From positions 115,620-179,619 of the forward strand of contig NZ_NBXA01000014.1 in assembly GCF_003399625.1 (NCBI RefSeq): a DNA stretch of 64,000 bases, read 5' to 3'. Position numbers and translations under genes: made by a program. Below the pieces are notes generated by a model. It made no database searches, was not told where the DNA came from, and saw nothing but the letters and a program-made list of their open reading frames with translations. The DNA is from Subtercola boreus (GTDB lineage: Bacteria; Actinomycetota; Actinomycetes; Actinomycetales; Microbacteriaceae). The first letter of the stretch is position 1; the number at the start of each line of letters is the position of its first letter. Below, in pieces: positions 18,733-27,953 of the stretch.

Positions 18733-18738
18733 TAACCT
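18733..18738 (+). promoter_or_regulatory. -10 element of a predicted leaderless dapA transcript
   Basis: TAACCT lies 6 bases before the GTG at 18745; there is no Shine-Dalgarno. Confidence 0.55.
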
Positions 18739-18744
18739 GTAATC

Positions 18745-19728
18745 GTGGCTGCAGTGAACCCCCAGAACCCGTTCGGCCAGGTGCTCGTCGCCCTGGTCAC
18801 CCCCTTCACCGCCGACGGCGAAGTCGATTGGGCCAGCGTCGAGAAGCACATCGACACGGTCATCAACGACGGTGCCGACGGCATCGTGGTGTCGGGAACG
18901 ACGGGGGAGACATCCACCCTGACCGACGCCGAGAAGGTCAGGCTCGTCGAAGTGGGCAAGTCGGTGTCCGACGGCCGTGCCAAGATCATCACGGGCGGCG
19001 GATCGAACGAGACCGCCCACGCCATGCAGCTCGCCAAGCAGAGCGAGAAGGCCGGTGCTGACGGCAACCTCGTCGTCACGCCGTACTACAACAAGCCGAC
19101 ACCTGCGGGAGTGCTGACGCACTTCCGGATGATCGCCGACGCGACCGATCTGCCGGTCATCCTGTACGACATTCCCGGTCGCACGGGCATCCCCATCACG
19201 TACGACACGATCCTGCGCGCGGCGAAGCACCCGAACATCCTCGCGATCAAAGACGCCAAGGGCGACTTCAGCGAGGTCAGCCGGGTGCTGAACCAGACCG
19301 ATCTGATGTACTTCTCGGGCGACGATTCGAACGTGCTCCCGGCGCTGTCGATCGGGGCAACGGGGCTCATCGGCGTGACCAACAACATCGCGGCGAGGCC
19401 CTACCGCATCATGATCGACGCCGTGAACGCGGGCGACCTGGCCACGGCGACGGCGATGCACCAGGCGCTCGAACCGCTCGTGCGGGCGACCATGACGCAC
19501 GTGCCCGGCACCGTCGCGACAAAGTACATCCTGCATGGCCTCGGCCGCATCGCGAGCCCTCGTGTGCGGCTTCCCCTTGTTGGCCCCGAAGAATGGGAGG
19601 CTGCGAAGATCGAAGACGAGATCGATCTGGTGCGGAGCATCCCCGGGGTCAGCTTCACCAACTTCCGACCCGACCGAAATGCAGCCGCCGGTGGCGCGCT
19701 GCCCAAGATTCCTGGTACGACCCGCTAG
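18745..19728 (+). CDS. dapA: 4-hydroxy-tetrahydrodipicolinate synthase
   Basis: Condenses pyruvate with aspartate semialdehyde, the first committed step to diaminopimelate and lysine; TIM barrel, 327 residues. Visible motifs are GTTGETSTL, YYNKPTPAGVLTHF, YDIPGRTG with the catalytic Tyr, and IKDAKGD with Schiff-base Lys169. The C-terminus extends about 15 residues beyond the usual end. rnj follows 42 bases later, a common actinobacterial pair. dapF lies separately at 33067. Confidence 0.95.
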   Translation: MAAVNPQNPFGQVLVALVTPFTADGEVDWASVEKHIDTVINDGADGIVVSGTTGETSTLTDAEKVRLVEVGKSVSDGRAKIITGGGSNETAHAMQLAKQSEKAGADGNLVVTPYYNKPTPAGVLTHFRMIADATDLPVILYDIPGRTGIPITYDTILRAAKHPNILAIKDAKGDFSEVSRVLNQTDLMYFSGDDSNVLPALSIGATGLIGVTNNIAARPYRIMIDAVNAGDLATATAMHQALEPLVRATMTHVPGTVATKYILHGLGRIASPRVRLPLVGPEEWEAAKIEDEIDLVRSIPGVSFTNFRPDRNAAAGGALPKIPGTTR

Positions 19729-19770
19729 AACGCGGCACTTCTCACAACTCAACACACTCAAGGAGGGCAT

Positions 19771-21447
19771 ATGCCCAATACTTCATACGAACCCCGTCCC
19801 CTCGAAAAAGACACCCTGCGGGTCATCCCGATCGGCGGTCTCGGCGAGATCGGTCGCAACATGACCGTCTTCGAGATCAACGGCAAGCTGCTGATCGTCG
19901 ACTGCGGCGTGCTCTTCCCCGAAGAGACCCAGCCCGGCGTCGACCTGATTCTGCCCGACTTCTCGCTCGTCAAGAATCGCCTGCACGACGTCGTGGGCAT
20001 CGTGCTCACCCACGGCCACGAAGACCACATCGGCGCGGTTCCCTATCTGCTCCGCCTGAAGAACGACATCCCGCTGATCGGATCGGGCCTCACGCTCGCC
20101 CTCGTCGAGGCGAAGCTCAAAGAGCACCGCATCAAGCCCTACACCTTCCAGGTCGAAGAGGGCCAGATCGAGAAGATGGGGCCGTTCGAACTCGAGTTCG
20201 TGGCCGTGAACCACTCGATTCCGGATGCCCTCGCTGTCGCCATCAAGACGGTGGCCGGTGTCGTGCTCCACACCGGCGACTTCAAGATGGACCAGCTCCC
20301 GCTCGACAACCGCATCACCGACCTCCGTGCCTTTGCGCGGCTCGGAGAAGCCGGCGTCGACCTGTTCCTCTCCGACTCGACCAACGCTGACGTTCCCGGC
20401 TTCACGCCCTCCGAACGCACCATCGGCCCCGTGCTCGAGAGCGTCATCGCCAAGGCCCCGCGCCGTGTCATCGTCGCGAGCTTCTCGTCGCATGTGCACC
20501 GTGTGCAGCAGGTTCTGGATGCCGCACACGCCAACGGGCGCCGCGTGGCGTTGCTCGGCCGTTCCATGGTGCGCAATATGGGTATCGCCGAAGAGCTCGG
20601 CTACCTCAAGGTGCCCGAAGGCGTGCTCATCGACTTCAAGAAGGCCGGCGACATCCCCGACGACAAGATCGTCTACATGTCGACCGGTTCGCAGGGCGAG
20701 CCGATGGCCGTGCTGTCGCGGATGGCCAACCTCGAGCACCAGATCGAGGTCGGGCCGGGCGACACGGTCATCCTCGCCTCCTCGCTCATCCCCGGCAACG
20801 AGAACGCTGTCTACCGCGTGATCAACGGGCTGACGAAGCTCGGCGCGACGGTCGTCCACAAGGGCAACGCCAAGGTGCACGTCTCCGGCCACGCCTCGGC
20901 GGGCGAACTGCTGTACTGCTACAACATCCTGAAGCCCAAGAACGTCATGCCGGTGCACGGCGAGTACCGTCACCTCGTGGCGAACGCGCAGCTGGCCATC
21001 GAAACCGGTGTGCCGGCGCGCAACACGATCCTCGCCGACGACGGAACCGTCGTCGACCTGCGTGACGGTGTCGCGACGGTCGTGGGCCAGTACGACCTCG
21101 GTTTCGTCTACGTCGACGGCCAGACCGTCGGCGAGGTCACCGACGACGACCTGAAGGACCGCCTCGTGCTCAGCGAGGAGGGCTTCATCTCGGTCATCGT
21201 CGTGATCGAGGCCGGCACCGGTCGCATCGTGGTCGGTCCTGAGATCCACGCCAAGGGTTTCGCCGAAGACGACTCGGTCTTCGACAAGGTCAAGCCGAAG
21301 ATCGCGGCGGCCCTCGCCGAGGCTGTCGGCAACGGAACCCGCGACACGCACGCCCTGCAGCAGGTCGTTCGTCGCACCGCCGGTCGCTGGGTCAACACGG
21401 CCTACCGTCGCCGCCCGATGATCGTGCCGGTGGTCATCGAGGCCTGA
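19771..21447 (+). CDS. rnj: Ribonuclease J
   Basis: Metallo-beta-lactamase/beta-CASP 5' exoribonuclease and endonuclease for mRNA decay and rRNA maturation; 558 residues. The metal motif HGHEDH is at residues 81-86. STGSQGEPMAVLSRMA and the HVSGHAS and PVHGEYRHL motifs belong to the beta-CASP core, and a C-terminal RNase J domain follows. The ATG at 19771 has a strong AAGGAGGG Shine-Dalgarno. Confidence 0.95.
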   Translation: MPNTSYEPRPLEKDTLRVIPIGGLGEIGRNMTVFEINGKLLIVDCGVLFPEETQPGVDLILPDFSLVKNRLHDVVGIVLTHGHEDHIGAVPYLLRLKNDIPLIGSGLTLALVEAKLKEHRIKPYTFQVEEGQIEKMGPFELEFVAVNHSIPDALAVAIKTVAGVVLHTGDFKMDQLPLDNRITDLRAFARLGEAGVDLFLSDSTNADVPGFTPSERTIGPVLESVIAKAPRRVIVASFSSHVHRVQQVLDAAHANGRRVALLGRSMVRNMGIAEELGYLKVPEGVLIDFKKAGDIPDDKIVYMSTGSQGEPMAVLSRMANLEHQIEVGPGDTVILASSLIPGNENAVYRVINGLTKLGATVVHKGNAKVHVSGHASAGELLYCYNILKPKNVMPVHGEYRHLVANAQLAIETGVPARNTILADDGTVVDLRDGVATVVGQYDLGFVYVDGQTVGEVTDDDLKDRLVLSEEGFISVIVVIEAGTGRIVVGPEIHAKGFAEDDSVFDKVKPKIAAALAEAVGNGTRDTHALQQVVRRTAGRWVNTAYRRRPMIVPVVIEA

Positions 21448-21471
21448 CCCGCCCCGTCACTCGGGCGGGTC
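21446..21471 (+). terminator. Hairpin after rnj
   Basis: Inverted repeat GACCCGCCC - 8 bases - GGGCGGGTC overlaps the rnj stop. There is no T tract, so it may be a weak terminator or an mRNA end-protecting stem. Confidence 0.5.
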
Positions 21472-21626
21472 GGCCCGCCGGTTCCTACCGCCGCGCCCCC
21501 GCCCGCGCCTATCTCCGTCCCCGTCTGGACGCCCTCGACTTTCCCGTTCGTGCGGTGTTTCCGAGGCCCTCATGCTCGAATGGGAAAATCGCTCCGGTCG
21601 GGCTGGGGGCGAGCGCGCGGCGTGGA

Positions 21627-21656
21627 TTTCCGAAAGATACGCAGAAGTCGCGTAAT
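21627..21656 (+). promoter_or_regulatory. Bipartite upstream motif, copy 1 (secreted-protein operon)
   Basis: TTTC at 21627-21630, a 14-base gap, then AAGTCGCGTAAT at 21645-21656. It lies 53 bases before the ATG at 21710. The same two halves with the same 14-base gap recur upstream of the third secreted gene. It is likely a promoter or regulator site for the family; which protein recognises it is unknown. The rest of 21472-21626 holds nothing I recognise. Confidence 0.6.
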
Positions 21657-21709
21657 GAATGTTGCCTGGTTGTGTCTCTCAGTGTGAGCAACTACCAGGA
21701 GGATCATTC

Positions 21710-22186
21710 ATGTTCACCACAAACACCAAGAAAACGCGGGCAATCGCCGGGGCAACCTTCGTCGTGGCCGCCGGGCTGCTGTTCAGCGGTGCGGCAACGG
21801 CCTCAGCTGATCCCGTGCCCCAGGCGAGCAGCACCGTCACGAGTTTCGCGTTCACGGCGCCCGCCGTGCGCCCGACCGGGGGCAATATCCGTGTCCACGC
21901 TGCGATCGAGCAGGTGCATACCGACCGCACCCCGCTCTTCGCCCGAGTCAGCTGCGACGGCGGGAGCTGGGCCAGGCTCACACCCGATATCGGAATGTAT
22001 CCGAATCACGCAACACTCGTCACGGAACTGCCGGCTTCTGATTCCGGGAAGACCTGCATCTTGACGATCACCAGCGACAACCCGAGCCAGACGGTCTCCT
22101 TCCCCGATGCCGGCCCGACGATCTATCCGGGCGGGGTAAATGTCACGGGTGTGCTGGTCACACGAAGCCGCACGGGCGGGCTGTGA
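21710..22186 (+). CDS. Small secreted protein, TGGL-tail family, member 1
   Basis: Unrecognised 158-residue exported protein. The signal peptide has KKTR, a hydrophobic core at residues 11-28 and a likely cut after ASA (Ala33). The mature part is about 125 residues, beta-rich by pattern, with exactly two cysteines (Cys82 in RVSCDGG, Cys116 in SGKTC) that could form a disulfide. It ends VTRSRTGGL. The start at 21710 follows AGGAGG at 21697-21702. It overlaps member 2 by four bases (GTGA). Homology to members 2 and 3 is judged by eye: cysteine context, GxTC and the identical TGGL terminus. Confidence 0.8.
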   Translation: MFTTNTKKTRAIAGATFVVAAGLLFSGAATASADPVPQASSTVTSFAFTAPAVRPTGGNIRVHAAIEQVHTDRTPLFARVSCDGGSWARLTPDIGMYPNHATLVTELPASDSGKTCILTITSDNPSQTVSFPDAGPTIYPGGVNVTGVLVTRSRTGGL

Positions 22187-22665
22187 GGCTGCTTGTCTCG
22201 ACCTCGGTAGCGCTGGCCGTCGTGGTGATCATGTTGGGGGGTGGGGGCGGAGCCGCGCAGGCGGGGCCGCCCGCACCTTCGGTGACCGGGGCTGCGGTCG
22301 CGACGTTCGTGGTGCCCACGGCCGCGCAGAACGGCGGGGCCGCGTACGTGCCCGTGCAGGGCGTGATCGAGGGTGCGGGCAGCAGCTACCGACTGCCCGA
22401 CTACGTTGTCAGCATCGTGTGCGGCGGCACGAACCTCTACCCGCCGGGGCTGACCACGTTCGGTACGGGAACGATCACGTTCTCGGCGCTCGTGCCGATC
22501 AGCGAGACCGGGAACACGTGCGTTGTCGCGGCCACGTCGGCGATCCCGTGGCAGCAGGTCGCGTTCGAGCCGAGCCAGACGTGGGTGGCGAGCGAATTCC
22601 TGCCGACGGCCCGCGTCGACATCCTCGGCCGTATCGTCACCCGTTCCGCGACCGGCGGGCTGTAG
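22183..22665 (+). CDS. Small secreted protein, TGGL-tail family, member 2
   Basis: Unrecognised 160-residue exported protein, translationally coupled to member 1 (GTG start inside the preceding stop). The signal peptide has one Arg, a hydrophobic run at residues 4-18, a Gly stretch at 19-23 and a likely cut after AQA (Ala27). The mature part has two cysteines (Cys80 in SIVCGG, Cys113 in TGNTC), 33 residues apart, against 34 in member 1. It ends VTRSATGGL. It has no upstream motif of its own, consistent with a two-gene operon. Confidence 0.8.
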   Translation: MRLLVSTSVALAVVVIMLGGGGGAAQAGPPAPSVTGAAVATFVVPTAAQNGGAAYVPVQGVIEGAGSSYRLPDYVVSIVCGGTNLYPPGLTTFGTGTITFSALVPISETGNTCVVAATSAIPWQQVAFEPSQTWVASEFLPTARVDILGRIVTRSATGGL

Positions 22666-22705
22666 GCGCCGAGTCGCCTGCCCGTCTGCGCGGCTTTCTC
22701 TCAGG

Positions 22706-22735
22706 TTTCGTGCACATTGGGGAAAGTCGCGTAAT
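22706..22735 (+). promoter_or_regulatory. Bipartite upstream motif, copy 2 (third secreted gene)
   Basis: TTTC at 22706-22709, 14 bases, then AAGTCGCGTAAT at 22724-22735, 61 bases before the ATG at 22797. The long half-site is identical over 12 bases to copy 1. Weaker similarity continues downstream (TCTCTC, then GNNAACAA-like runs). Independent control of the third gene is inferred. Confidence 0.6.
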
Positions 22736-22796
22736 CGTTTGGCAGTTCTGGCATCTCTCTGTTGGGAACAATCCCCACTTACAGAGAGAGAATCCA

Positions 22797-23306
22797 ATGT
22801 CTTCCGTCTTTTCCCGTCGTTCGGTCGCCGCGATGGCGTGTGCCACGGCCATTGTTGCCCTGTCTTTCGCGTCGGCTGGCGCTGCCAATGCCACGCCTAC
22901 GGCACCCCCGGCGATCAAAAATAGTTCTGTGTCATTTTCGGTGCCTCTGGATGCTGCTCACTCGACCGAACCGGTAGGTGTCAGCGCAGGGTTTTCGAAC
23001 CCCCTCGGTTACATCGATCCCAACCTCTTCTCGGTGACGGTTGGCTGCGATGACGGTTTCAGCATGAAAGCACAGATGACGGGCAATTTCCTGCACTACG
23101 GGCCGGTCGTCCAGTGGGACCTGCACGCAGGCATGGCGCTCCCCGCCAGCGAGCGTGGGCACACCTGCACCATCTCGACGACTGCGCCCTCTGGGCGAAA
23201 GATGATCCTTGGGACGCCATGGATCGGTAGCCCCGATTCCGATGTACCTCTCGCTGTCTATTCTTACGGTGACGTCATCGTGAACAGCCGCACCGGCGGG
23301 CTGTGA
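22797..23306 (+). CDS. Small secreted protein, TGGL-tail family, member 3
   Basis: Unrecognised 169-residue exported protein. The signal peptide has RR at residues 7-8, a hydrophobic core at about 10-28 and a likely cut after ANA (Ala32). One extra cysteine (Cys15) lies in the signal peptide. The mature part has Cys84 (TVGCDDG) and Cys124 (RGHTC), and ends VNSRTGGL. Its codon use looks less GC-biased than its neighbours (many AT-ending codons near the signal peptide and at 22920-22990). It has its own upstream motif and is followed by a strong hairpin. Confidence 0.8.
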   Translation: MSSVFSRRSVAAMACATAIVALSFASAGAANATPTAPPAIKNSSVSFSVPLDAAHSTEPVGVSAGFSNPLGYIDPNLFSVTVGCDDGFSMKAQMTGNFLHYGPVVQWDLHAGMALPASERGHTCTISTTAPSGRKMILGTPWIGSPDSDVPLAVYSYGDVIVNSRTGGL

Positions 23307-23334
23307 GCACAGCTGACGCGGCTCTGCCGTGACA

Positions 23335-23363
23335 CCCCCGCCGACCAGCAGGGTTGGCGGGGG
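23335..23363 (+). terminator. GC-rich hairpin after the secreted-protein cluster
   Basis: CCCCCGCC (23335-23342) pairs with GGCGGGGG (23356-23363), with an inner ACC/GGT pair. It ends nine bases before the ftsK -10 element and would insulate ftsK from the upstream cluster. Confidence 0.7.
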
Positions 23364-23372
23364 GTTCGGCAG

Positions 23373-23378
23373 TAGCGT
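23373..23378 (+). promoter_or_regulatory. -10 element of a predicted leaderless ftsK transcript
   Basis: TAGCGT lies 6 bases before the ATG at 23385, with no Shine-Dalgarno. It is the same hexamer as before the aminotransferase at 4362. Confidence 0.6.
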
Positions 23379-23384
23379 AGGCGC

Positions 23385-26300
23385 ATGGCTACGAGTACCA
23401 GGGCGAACTCCCGCGCGCGCGGCGCAGCAGGCGGGCGCGGTGGCGCAAAGGGCGCTGCCGCCGGAACGACAGGGGCTGCCGGGGCGAAGGGCGCATCCGC
23501 AGGTCGCGGCACGCCCGCGAAGGCTCCGGCGAGGCAGCAGGCCACTGCCACACAGAAGACGGTGAAGTTCCCCGAGCAGAACGAGGGCCCCGGCATCTTC
23601 ACCGTGATGTGGCTCGGCGTGGCCCACCTGGTGGGCGGCGCGGCCCGCGCCTTCGGGCACGAGAAGCTCGCGAAGGAGGAGCGCCGTGACGGGTTCCCGT
23701 TCCTGCTGTTCCTCCTTGCCGTGGCCGGCGCTGTCATCGAGTGGTTCCTCGTGGCGAGTCCCGTTGCCAACCTCCTCGACGCCTACACCTTCGGCGGGTT
23801 GTTCGGCCGCGTGGCCTACGCGCTGCCCGTGGTGATGCTGTTGCTCGCGATCTGGCTGTTCCGGCATCCGAACAGCGTCGACGACAACGGACGCATCGGC
23901 ATCGGGCTGGGAATCCTCCTCCTCACCGTCTCTGGTCTCTGCCACATCTTCAGCGCCCAGCCCTCGCCTGCCGAGGGTATGGAGTCCCTCGCCACAGCGG
24001 GCGGCGTGCTCGGCTGGGTCATCGCGGCCCCGCTCATTCTCGTGATCACGCCCGTCGGCGCCACCATCGTCGTCTGCGCCCTGCTGCTGCTCTCGCTCTT
24101 CATCATCACGAAGACTCCACCGAACAGGGTGGCGGCCCGCTCGCGCGAGCTCTACGCCTACCTGTTCGGAGCGGCGTTCGGCGAGGCCCCTGAGGCGCGC
24201 GAACCCAAGGCGGACAAGCCCGCCCGCGGCAGGAACGCGCAGACCGGTGACCTGGAGCTCGACTTCGACCACGTCGACGATGAGTCGCTCCCGTGGTGGC
24301 GACGCAACAAGAGCGGCCGCGAGGAAGATCCCGCGTTCGACTCACCGATCATCCCCACCGACGCCGTCTCGCCCACCGCGGCCCGAACGACCCCCCTGCA
24401 CGTCGTCGACCGCACTCCGCCGCCCGAGGTCATCGACCGCACAGTGAACGAGACCATCGGCTTCGACGCCGCCCTGCTCGGTGACATGGAGGCCGCCGAA
24501 CAGGCCGTGAAGCGATTCACGGGTGAGATCCTGCCCGGCTCGAAGTCGACCACCGGCATCCGCGACGATGCCGCGATGGATGCCTCGTTCACGGGTGTGC
24601 TCCTCGGGGAGACGGCCACGGGTCCGGCTCGGGGCGCTCCGGCGGCCGTGCCCTCTCCCGTCGGGGCGACGGTGCAGGATGCGCTGCCCGGCATGAAGCC
24701 CGACGACACGTTCATCCCCCTGGCCGAGGTGAAGGAGCTCGAGGCGCTCAACTACTCGCTCCCGCCCGTCGGGAGCCTCGCGCTCGGCGAGCCCTCGAAG
24801 GCCCGTTCCCAGGCCAACGACGACATCGTGCGTGCCCTGACCGACGTGCTCTCCCAGTTCCAGGTCGATGCGAAGGTCACCGGGTTCTCGCGTGGCCCGA
24901 CCGTCACCCGCTACGAGATCGAGCTCGGCCCGGGCGTGAAGGTCGAGCGCGTCACGGCGCTCAGCAAGAACCTCTCGTACGCGGTCGCCAGCAACGAGGT
25001 GCGCATCCTGTCGCCCATCCCGGGCCGGAGCGCGATCGGAATCGAGATCCCGAACACCGATCGCGAGATCGTGGTGCTCGGCGATGTGCTCCGTTCCGCC
25101 AAGGCGACGAACGACACCCACCCGATGACGATCGGCGTCGGCAAAGACGTCGAAGGCAAGTTCATCATCGCCAATCTCGCGAAGATGCCCCACCTCCTGG
25201 TCGCAGGTTCCACGGGTTCGGGCAAGTCGAGCTTCGTGAACTCCATGGTGACGAGCATCCTGATGCGTGCCACGCCAGCCGAGGTGCGGATGGTGCTCAT
25301 CGACCCGAAGCGCGTCGAGCTCACGGCCTACCAGGGTGTGCCCCACCTCATCACGCCCATCATCACGAACCCGAAGAAGGCTGCGGAAGCACTGGCCTGG
25401 GTCGTGAAGGAGATGGACATGCGCTATGACGACCTCGAGAGCTTCGGGTTCCGTCACATCGACGACTTCAACCGCGCCGTGGTGAACAAAGAGCTGGTTC
25501 TGCCCGTCGGCAGCAGCCGGGTGCTGAAGCCATACCCCTATCTGCTCATCGTCGTCGACGAGCTCGCAGACCTGATGATGGTCGCTCCGCGCGACGTCGA
25601 AGACTCGATCGTGCGGATCACGCAGCTGGCCCGGGCCTCCGGAATCCACCTCGTGCTCGCGACCCAGCGCCCGAGCGTCGACGTCGTCACCGGCCTCATC
25701 AAAGCGAACGTGCCGTCGCGCCTGGCGTTCGCCGTCACGAGCGTCACCGACTCCCGGGTCATCCTCGACCAGCCCGGTGCCGACAAGCTCATCGGGCAGG
25801 GCGACGCGCTCTTCCTCCCGATGGGGGCGTCGAAGTCGATCCGCGTGCAGGGCGCGTGGGTCAGTGAGTCGGAGATCGCGAAGGTCGTCGAGCACGTCAC
25901 CCGCCAGGCGAGGCCGGAGTACCGGGCGGATGTCACCGTCGCGGCGGCCTCGAAGCAGATCGACGCCGACATCGGAGACGACCTCGAAGTGCTGCTGCAG
26001 GCAGCCGAACTCATCGTCAACACGCAGTTCGGATCGACCTCGATGCTGCAGCGAAAGCTCAAGGTCGGGTTCGCGAAGGCGGGCCGCCTGATGGACCTGC
26101 TGGAGTCGCGGGAGATCGTCGGCCCGTCAGAGGGCTCGAAGGCCCGCGATGTGCTGGTGACCGCCGAGCAGCTTCCCGAGGTTCTGGCGATGCTCCGGGG
26201 CTCGGATGTCGCAGCGACACCCTCACCGTCGGTCGCCGGATCCCAGCCGCAGCAGGGCGCTTCGGCCGCCGGAGGGTCGTTCGCCGAGCGTTTCGGCCCG

Positions 26301-26405
26301 GAGCAGATGGACTACAGCGATCCCCTCGCGGAGCCCGGCCCCGGGTATCCTGAGGTGGAGGGCGACACGGACGAAGACGCGTGGGGCCTCACCGGCAGAG
26401 AGTAG
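23385..26405 (+). CDS. ftsK: DNA translocase FtsK/SpoIIIE
   Basis: Septal DNA pump, 1006 residues. An Ala/Gly/Lys-rich N-terminus (1-60) precedes about four membrane segments (roughly 90-245), then an acidic or disordered linker to about 450. The motor has Walker A GSTGSGKS at 608-615, and [11 protein letters not shown] and [15 protein letters not shown] in order. A C-terminal winged-helix gamma domain (about 865-930, [26 protein letters not shown]) reads KOPS-like sequences. All catalytic motifs are present. pgsA follows directly. Confidence 0.96.
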   Translation: MATSTRANSRARGAAGGRGGAKGAAAGTTGAAGAKGASAGRGTPAKAPARQQATATQKTVKFPEQNEGPGIFTVMWLGVAHLVGGAARAFGHEKLAKEERRDGFPFLLFLLAVAGAVIEWFLVASPVANLLDAYTFGGLFGRVAYALPVVMLLLAIWLFRHPNSVDDNGRIGIGLGILLLTVSGLCHIFSAQPSPAEGMESLATAGGVLGWVIAAPLILVITPVGATIVVCALLLLSLFIITKTPPNRVAARSRELYAYLFGAAFGEAPEAREPKADKPARGRNAQTGDLELDFDHVDDESLPWWRRNKSGREEDPAFDSPIIPTDAVSPTAARTTPLHVVDRTPPPEVIDRTVNETIGFDAALLGDMEAAEQAVKRFTGEILPGSKSTTGIRDDAAMDASFTGVLLGETATGPARGAPAAVPSPVGATVQDALPGMKPDDTFIPLAEVKELEALNYSLPPVGSLALGEPSKARSQANDDIVRALTDVLSQFQVDAKVTGFSRGPTVTRYEIELGPGVKVERVTALSKNLSYAVASNEVRILSPIPGRSAIGIEIPNTDREIVVLGDVLRSAKATNDTHPMTIGVGKDVEGKFIIANLAKMPHLLVAGSTGSGKSSFVNSMVTSILMRATPAEVRMVLIDPKRVELTAYQGVPHLITPIITNPKKAAEALAWVVKEMDMRYDDLESFGFRHIDDFNRAVVNKELVLPVGSSRVLKPYPYLLIVVDELADLMMVAPRDVEDSIVRITQLARASGIHLVLATQRPSVDVVTGLIKANVPSRLAFAVTSVTDSRVILDQPGADKLIGQGDALFLPMGASKSIRVQGAWVSESEIAKVVEHVTRQARPEYRADVTVAAASKQIDADIGDDLEVLLQAAELIVNTQFGSTSMLQRKLKVGFAKAGRLMDLLESREIVGPSEGSKARDVLVTAEQLPEVLAMLRGSDVAATPSPSVAGSQPQQGASAAGGSFAERFGPEQMDYSDPLAEPGPGYPEVEGDTDEDAWGLTGRE

Positions 26406-26409
26406 CAGC

Positions 26410-27030
26410 ATGACCGATTCGCCCGAAGCGCGGGCCGCAGCCGCGCAGAAACCCAGCAACTGGAACCTGCCGAACGCCATCACGGTGGTGCGCATCCTGC
26501 TCGCTCCGGTGTTCTTCGTCATGCTGCTGGCCGACAATGGGTCAGACGGAGTCGTGCGGTATCTCGCCGCGATCCTGTTCATTCTCGCGATCGCGACCGA
26601 TGGCGTCGACGGGCACCTCGCCCGAAAGAACAACCAGGTAACCGATCTCGGCAAGATCCTCGACCCGATCGCCGACAAGGTGCTCACCGGGGCGGCCCTC
26701 GTCGGTCTGTCGATTCTCGCCGAGCTCCCGTGGTGGGTCACGATCATCATCCTGATCCGGGAAATCGGCATCACGGTGTTCCGGTTCGCCGTCATCAAGC
26801 GCCGCGTCATTCCTGCGTCCCGCGGGGGGAAGCTGAAGACACTCGCGCAGTCGATCGCAATCTCCCTTGCCCTCCTGCCGCTCTGGATCCCGCTCGGTGA
26901 CTGGATGTACTGGGTGAACGCCATCTTCATGTCGATCGCCTTCGTGCTGACCGTCATCACGGGGCTCGACTACCTCTACCAAGACCGCAAGCTGAACCGT
27001 GCCGCCACGGCGGGAGACGCTTCAGCGTGA
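26410..27030 (+). CDS. pgsA: CDP-diacylglycerol-glycerol-3-phosphate 3-phosphatidyltransferase
   Basis: Makes phosphatidylglycerophosphate in the membrane; 206 residues. The CDP-alcohol phosphotransferase signature DGxxAR-x8-GxxxDxxxD is exact, in DGHLARKNNQVTDLGKILDP and the following IAD. Hydrophobic helices lie on both sides. The start at ATG 26410 is 4 bases after the ftsK stop. It overlaps the next gene by four bases (GTGA). The family can be confused with other CDP-alcohol transferases, but the pgsA-cinA-clgR-recA order is typical. Confidence 0.92.
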   Translation: MTDSPEARAAAAQKPSNWNLPNAITVVRILLAPVFFVMLLADNGSDGVVRYLAAILFILAIATDGVDGHLARKNNQVTDLGKILDPIADKVLTGAALVGLSILAELPWWVTIIILIREIGITVFRFAVIKRRVIPASRGGKLKTLAQSIAISLALLPLWIPLGDWMYWVNAIFMSIAFVLTVITGLDYLYQDRKLNRAATAGDASA

Positions 27031-27509
27031 CCGACGACCTCACCGCCCGGTTGCTGGCCGACCTGCAGCAGCGCGGAGAGACGCTCGCAGTGGCGGAATC
27101 TCTGACCGGGGGCCTCCTCGTCGCCGAATTCATCCGCCCCGCCGGTGCCTCGAACGTCGTCTATGGCGGGATAGTCGCCTACAACACCGCTGTCAAGGCC
27201 TCACTGTTGGGGGTCGATGCGGAGCTGCTCCGAAAACACGGACCTGTGCATCCGGAGGTCGCCGAACAGATGGCCGAGGGAGCGAGGCACGCACTGGCCG
27301 TCGACGGTTCGCCGGCCTCGATCGGCATCTCCACGACAGGCGTCGCCGGCCCGGGTTCCCAGGACGGCCATCCTGAAGGCACCGTGTTCATAGGGATCTC
27401 GCTGGATGGGGGCACCCGCAGCTTTGCGCTGCAACTCCACGGGGACCGCGGTCGGGTGCGCACCGCAGCGGTCAGCGAGGCCGTGCGAATCCTGAGTGCC
27501 CAGTTCTGA
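27027..27509 (+). CDS. CinA C-terminal-type nicotinamide-nucleotide amidohydrolase
   Basis: A 160-residue stand-alone CinA C-terminal domain (PncC-like), expected to deamidate NMN in pyridine-nucleotide salvage. Visible motifs are VAESLTGGLLVAEF near residue 21, YGGIVAYNTAVKASLLGV, and STTGVAGPGSQDGHPEGTVFIGI. The N-terminal molybdopterin-like half of full-length CinA is absent, as usual in actinobacteria. The GTG start overlaps pgsA. Confidence 0.9.
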   Translation: MTDDLTARLLADLQQRGETLAVAESLTGGLLVAEFIRPAGASNVVYGGIVAYNTAVKASLLGVDAELLRKHGPVHPEVAEQMAEGARHALAVDGSPASIGISTTGVAGPGSQDGHPEGTVFIGISLDGGTRSFALQLHGDRGRVRTAAVSEAVRILSAQF

Positions 27510-27641
27510 GCGACTTGCGCGGGAATGACTCAGGTTTCGATCTCGTTACACCTGTTGTCATTAACGACGAAAGTCCAGTCTGGGTCGTTTAGAGTTTGTC
27601 GTACGAGATATCGACTGGACAGCAAAGCTGAGGAGGCTCCG

Positions 27642-27950
27642 ATGATTTTAGTTCGTCAAGAAATCGGCGACGTGCTGCGGGACTTCCGTCTTCAGAAGGG
27701 TCGAACCCTTCGCCAGGTCGCAAGCAAGGCCAGCGTCGCACTCGGTTATCTCAGTGAGGTCGAACGTGGCCAGAAGGAAGCATCGAGCGAGATCCTCGCG
27801 TCGGTGGCCGATGCCCTCGACACTCCCATCTCCGTGATCATGCGTGAGGTCGGCGACCGTCTCGCCGTCATCGAGGGGATCGACACCATCCCCGACACCG
27901 TGCCCGACGAGTTCGTCGCAGGGTTCGATGCGTCTCTGGCGGCCCGCTAA
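27642..27950 (+). CDS. clgR: XRE-family regulator ClgR
   Basis: Helix-turn-helix activator that in actinobacteria controls clp protease and other stress genes; 102 residues. The HTH core covers about residues 8-65, with GRTLRQVASKASVALGYLSEVERGQKEASSEILASVADAL, very close to the ClgR pattern. The frame extends upstream to 27525, but ATG 27642 has GAGGAGG just before it. A TAGAGT hexamer at 27590-27595 is a candidate -10. The location between cinA and recA is conserved. I could not pick out a certain ClgR operator upstream. Confidence 0.88.
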   Translation: MILVRQEIGDVLRDFRLQKGRTLRQVASKASVALGYLSEVERGQKEASSEILASVADALDTPISVIMREVGDRLAVIEGIDTIPDTVPDEFVAGFDASLAAR

Positions 27951-27953
27951 ACG

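Noticed and set aside
21446..21471. Attachment site or mobile-element end flanking the secreted cluster
   Set aside because: The hairpins at the two sides of the cluster are unrelated in sequence, no direct repeats bound it, and no integrase or transposase is nearby.
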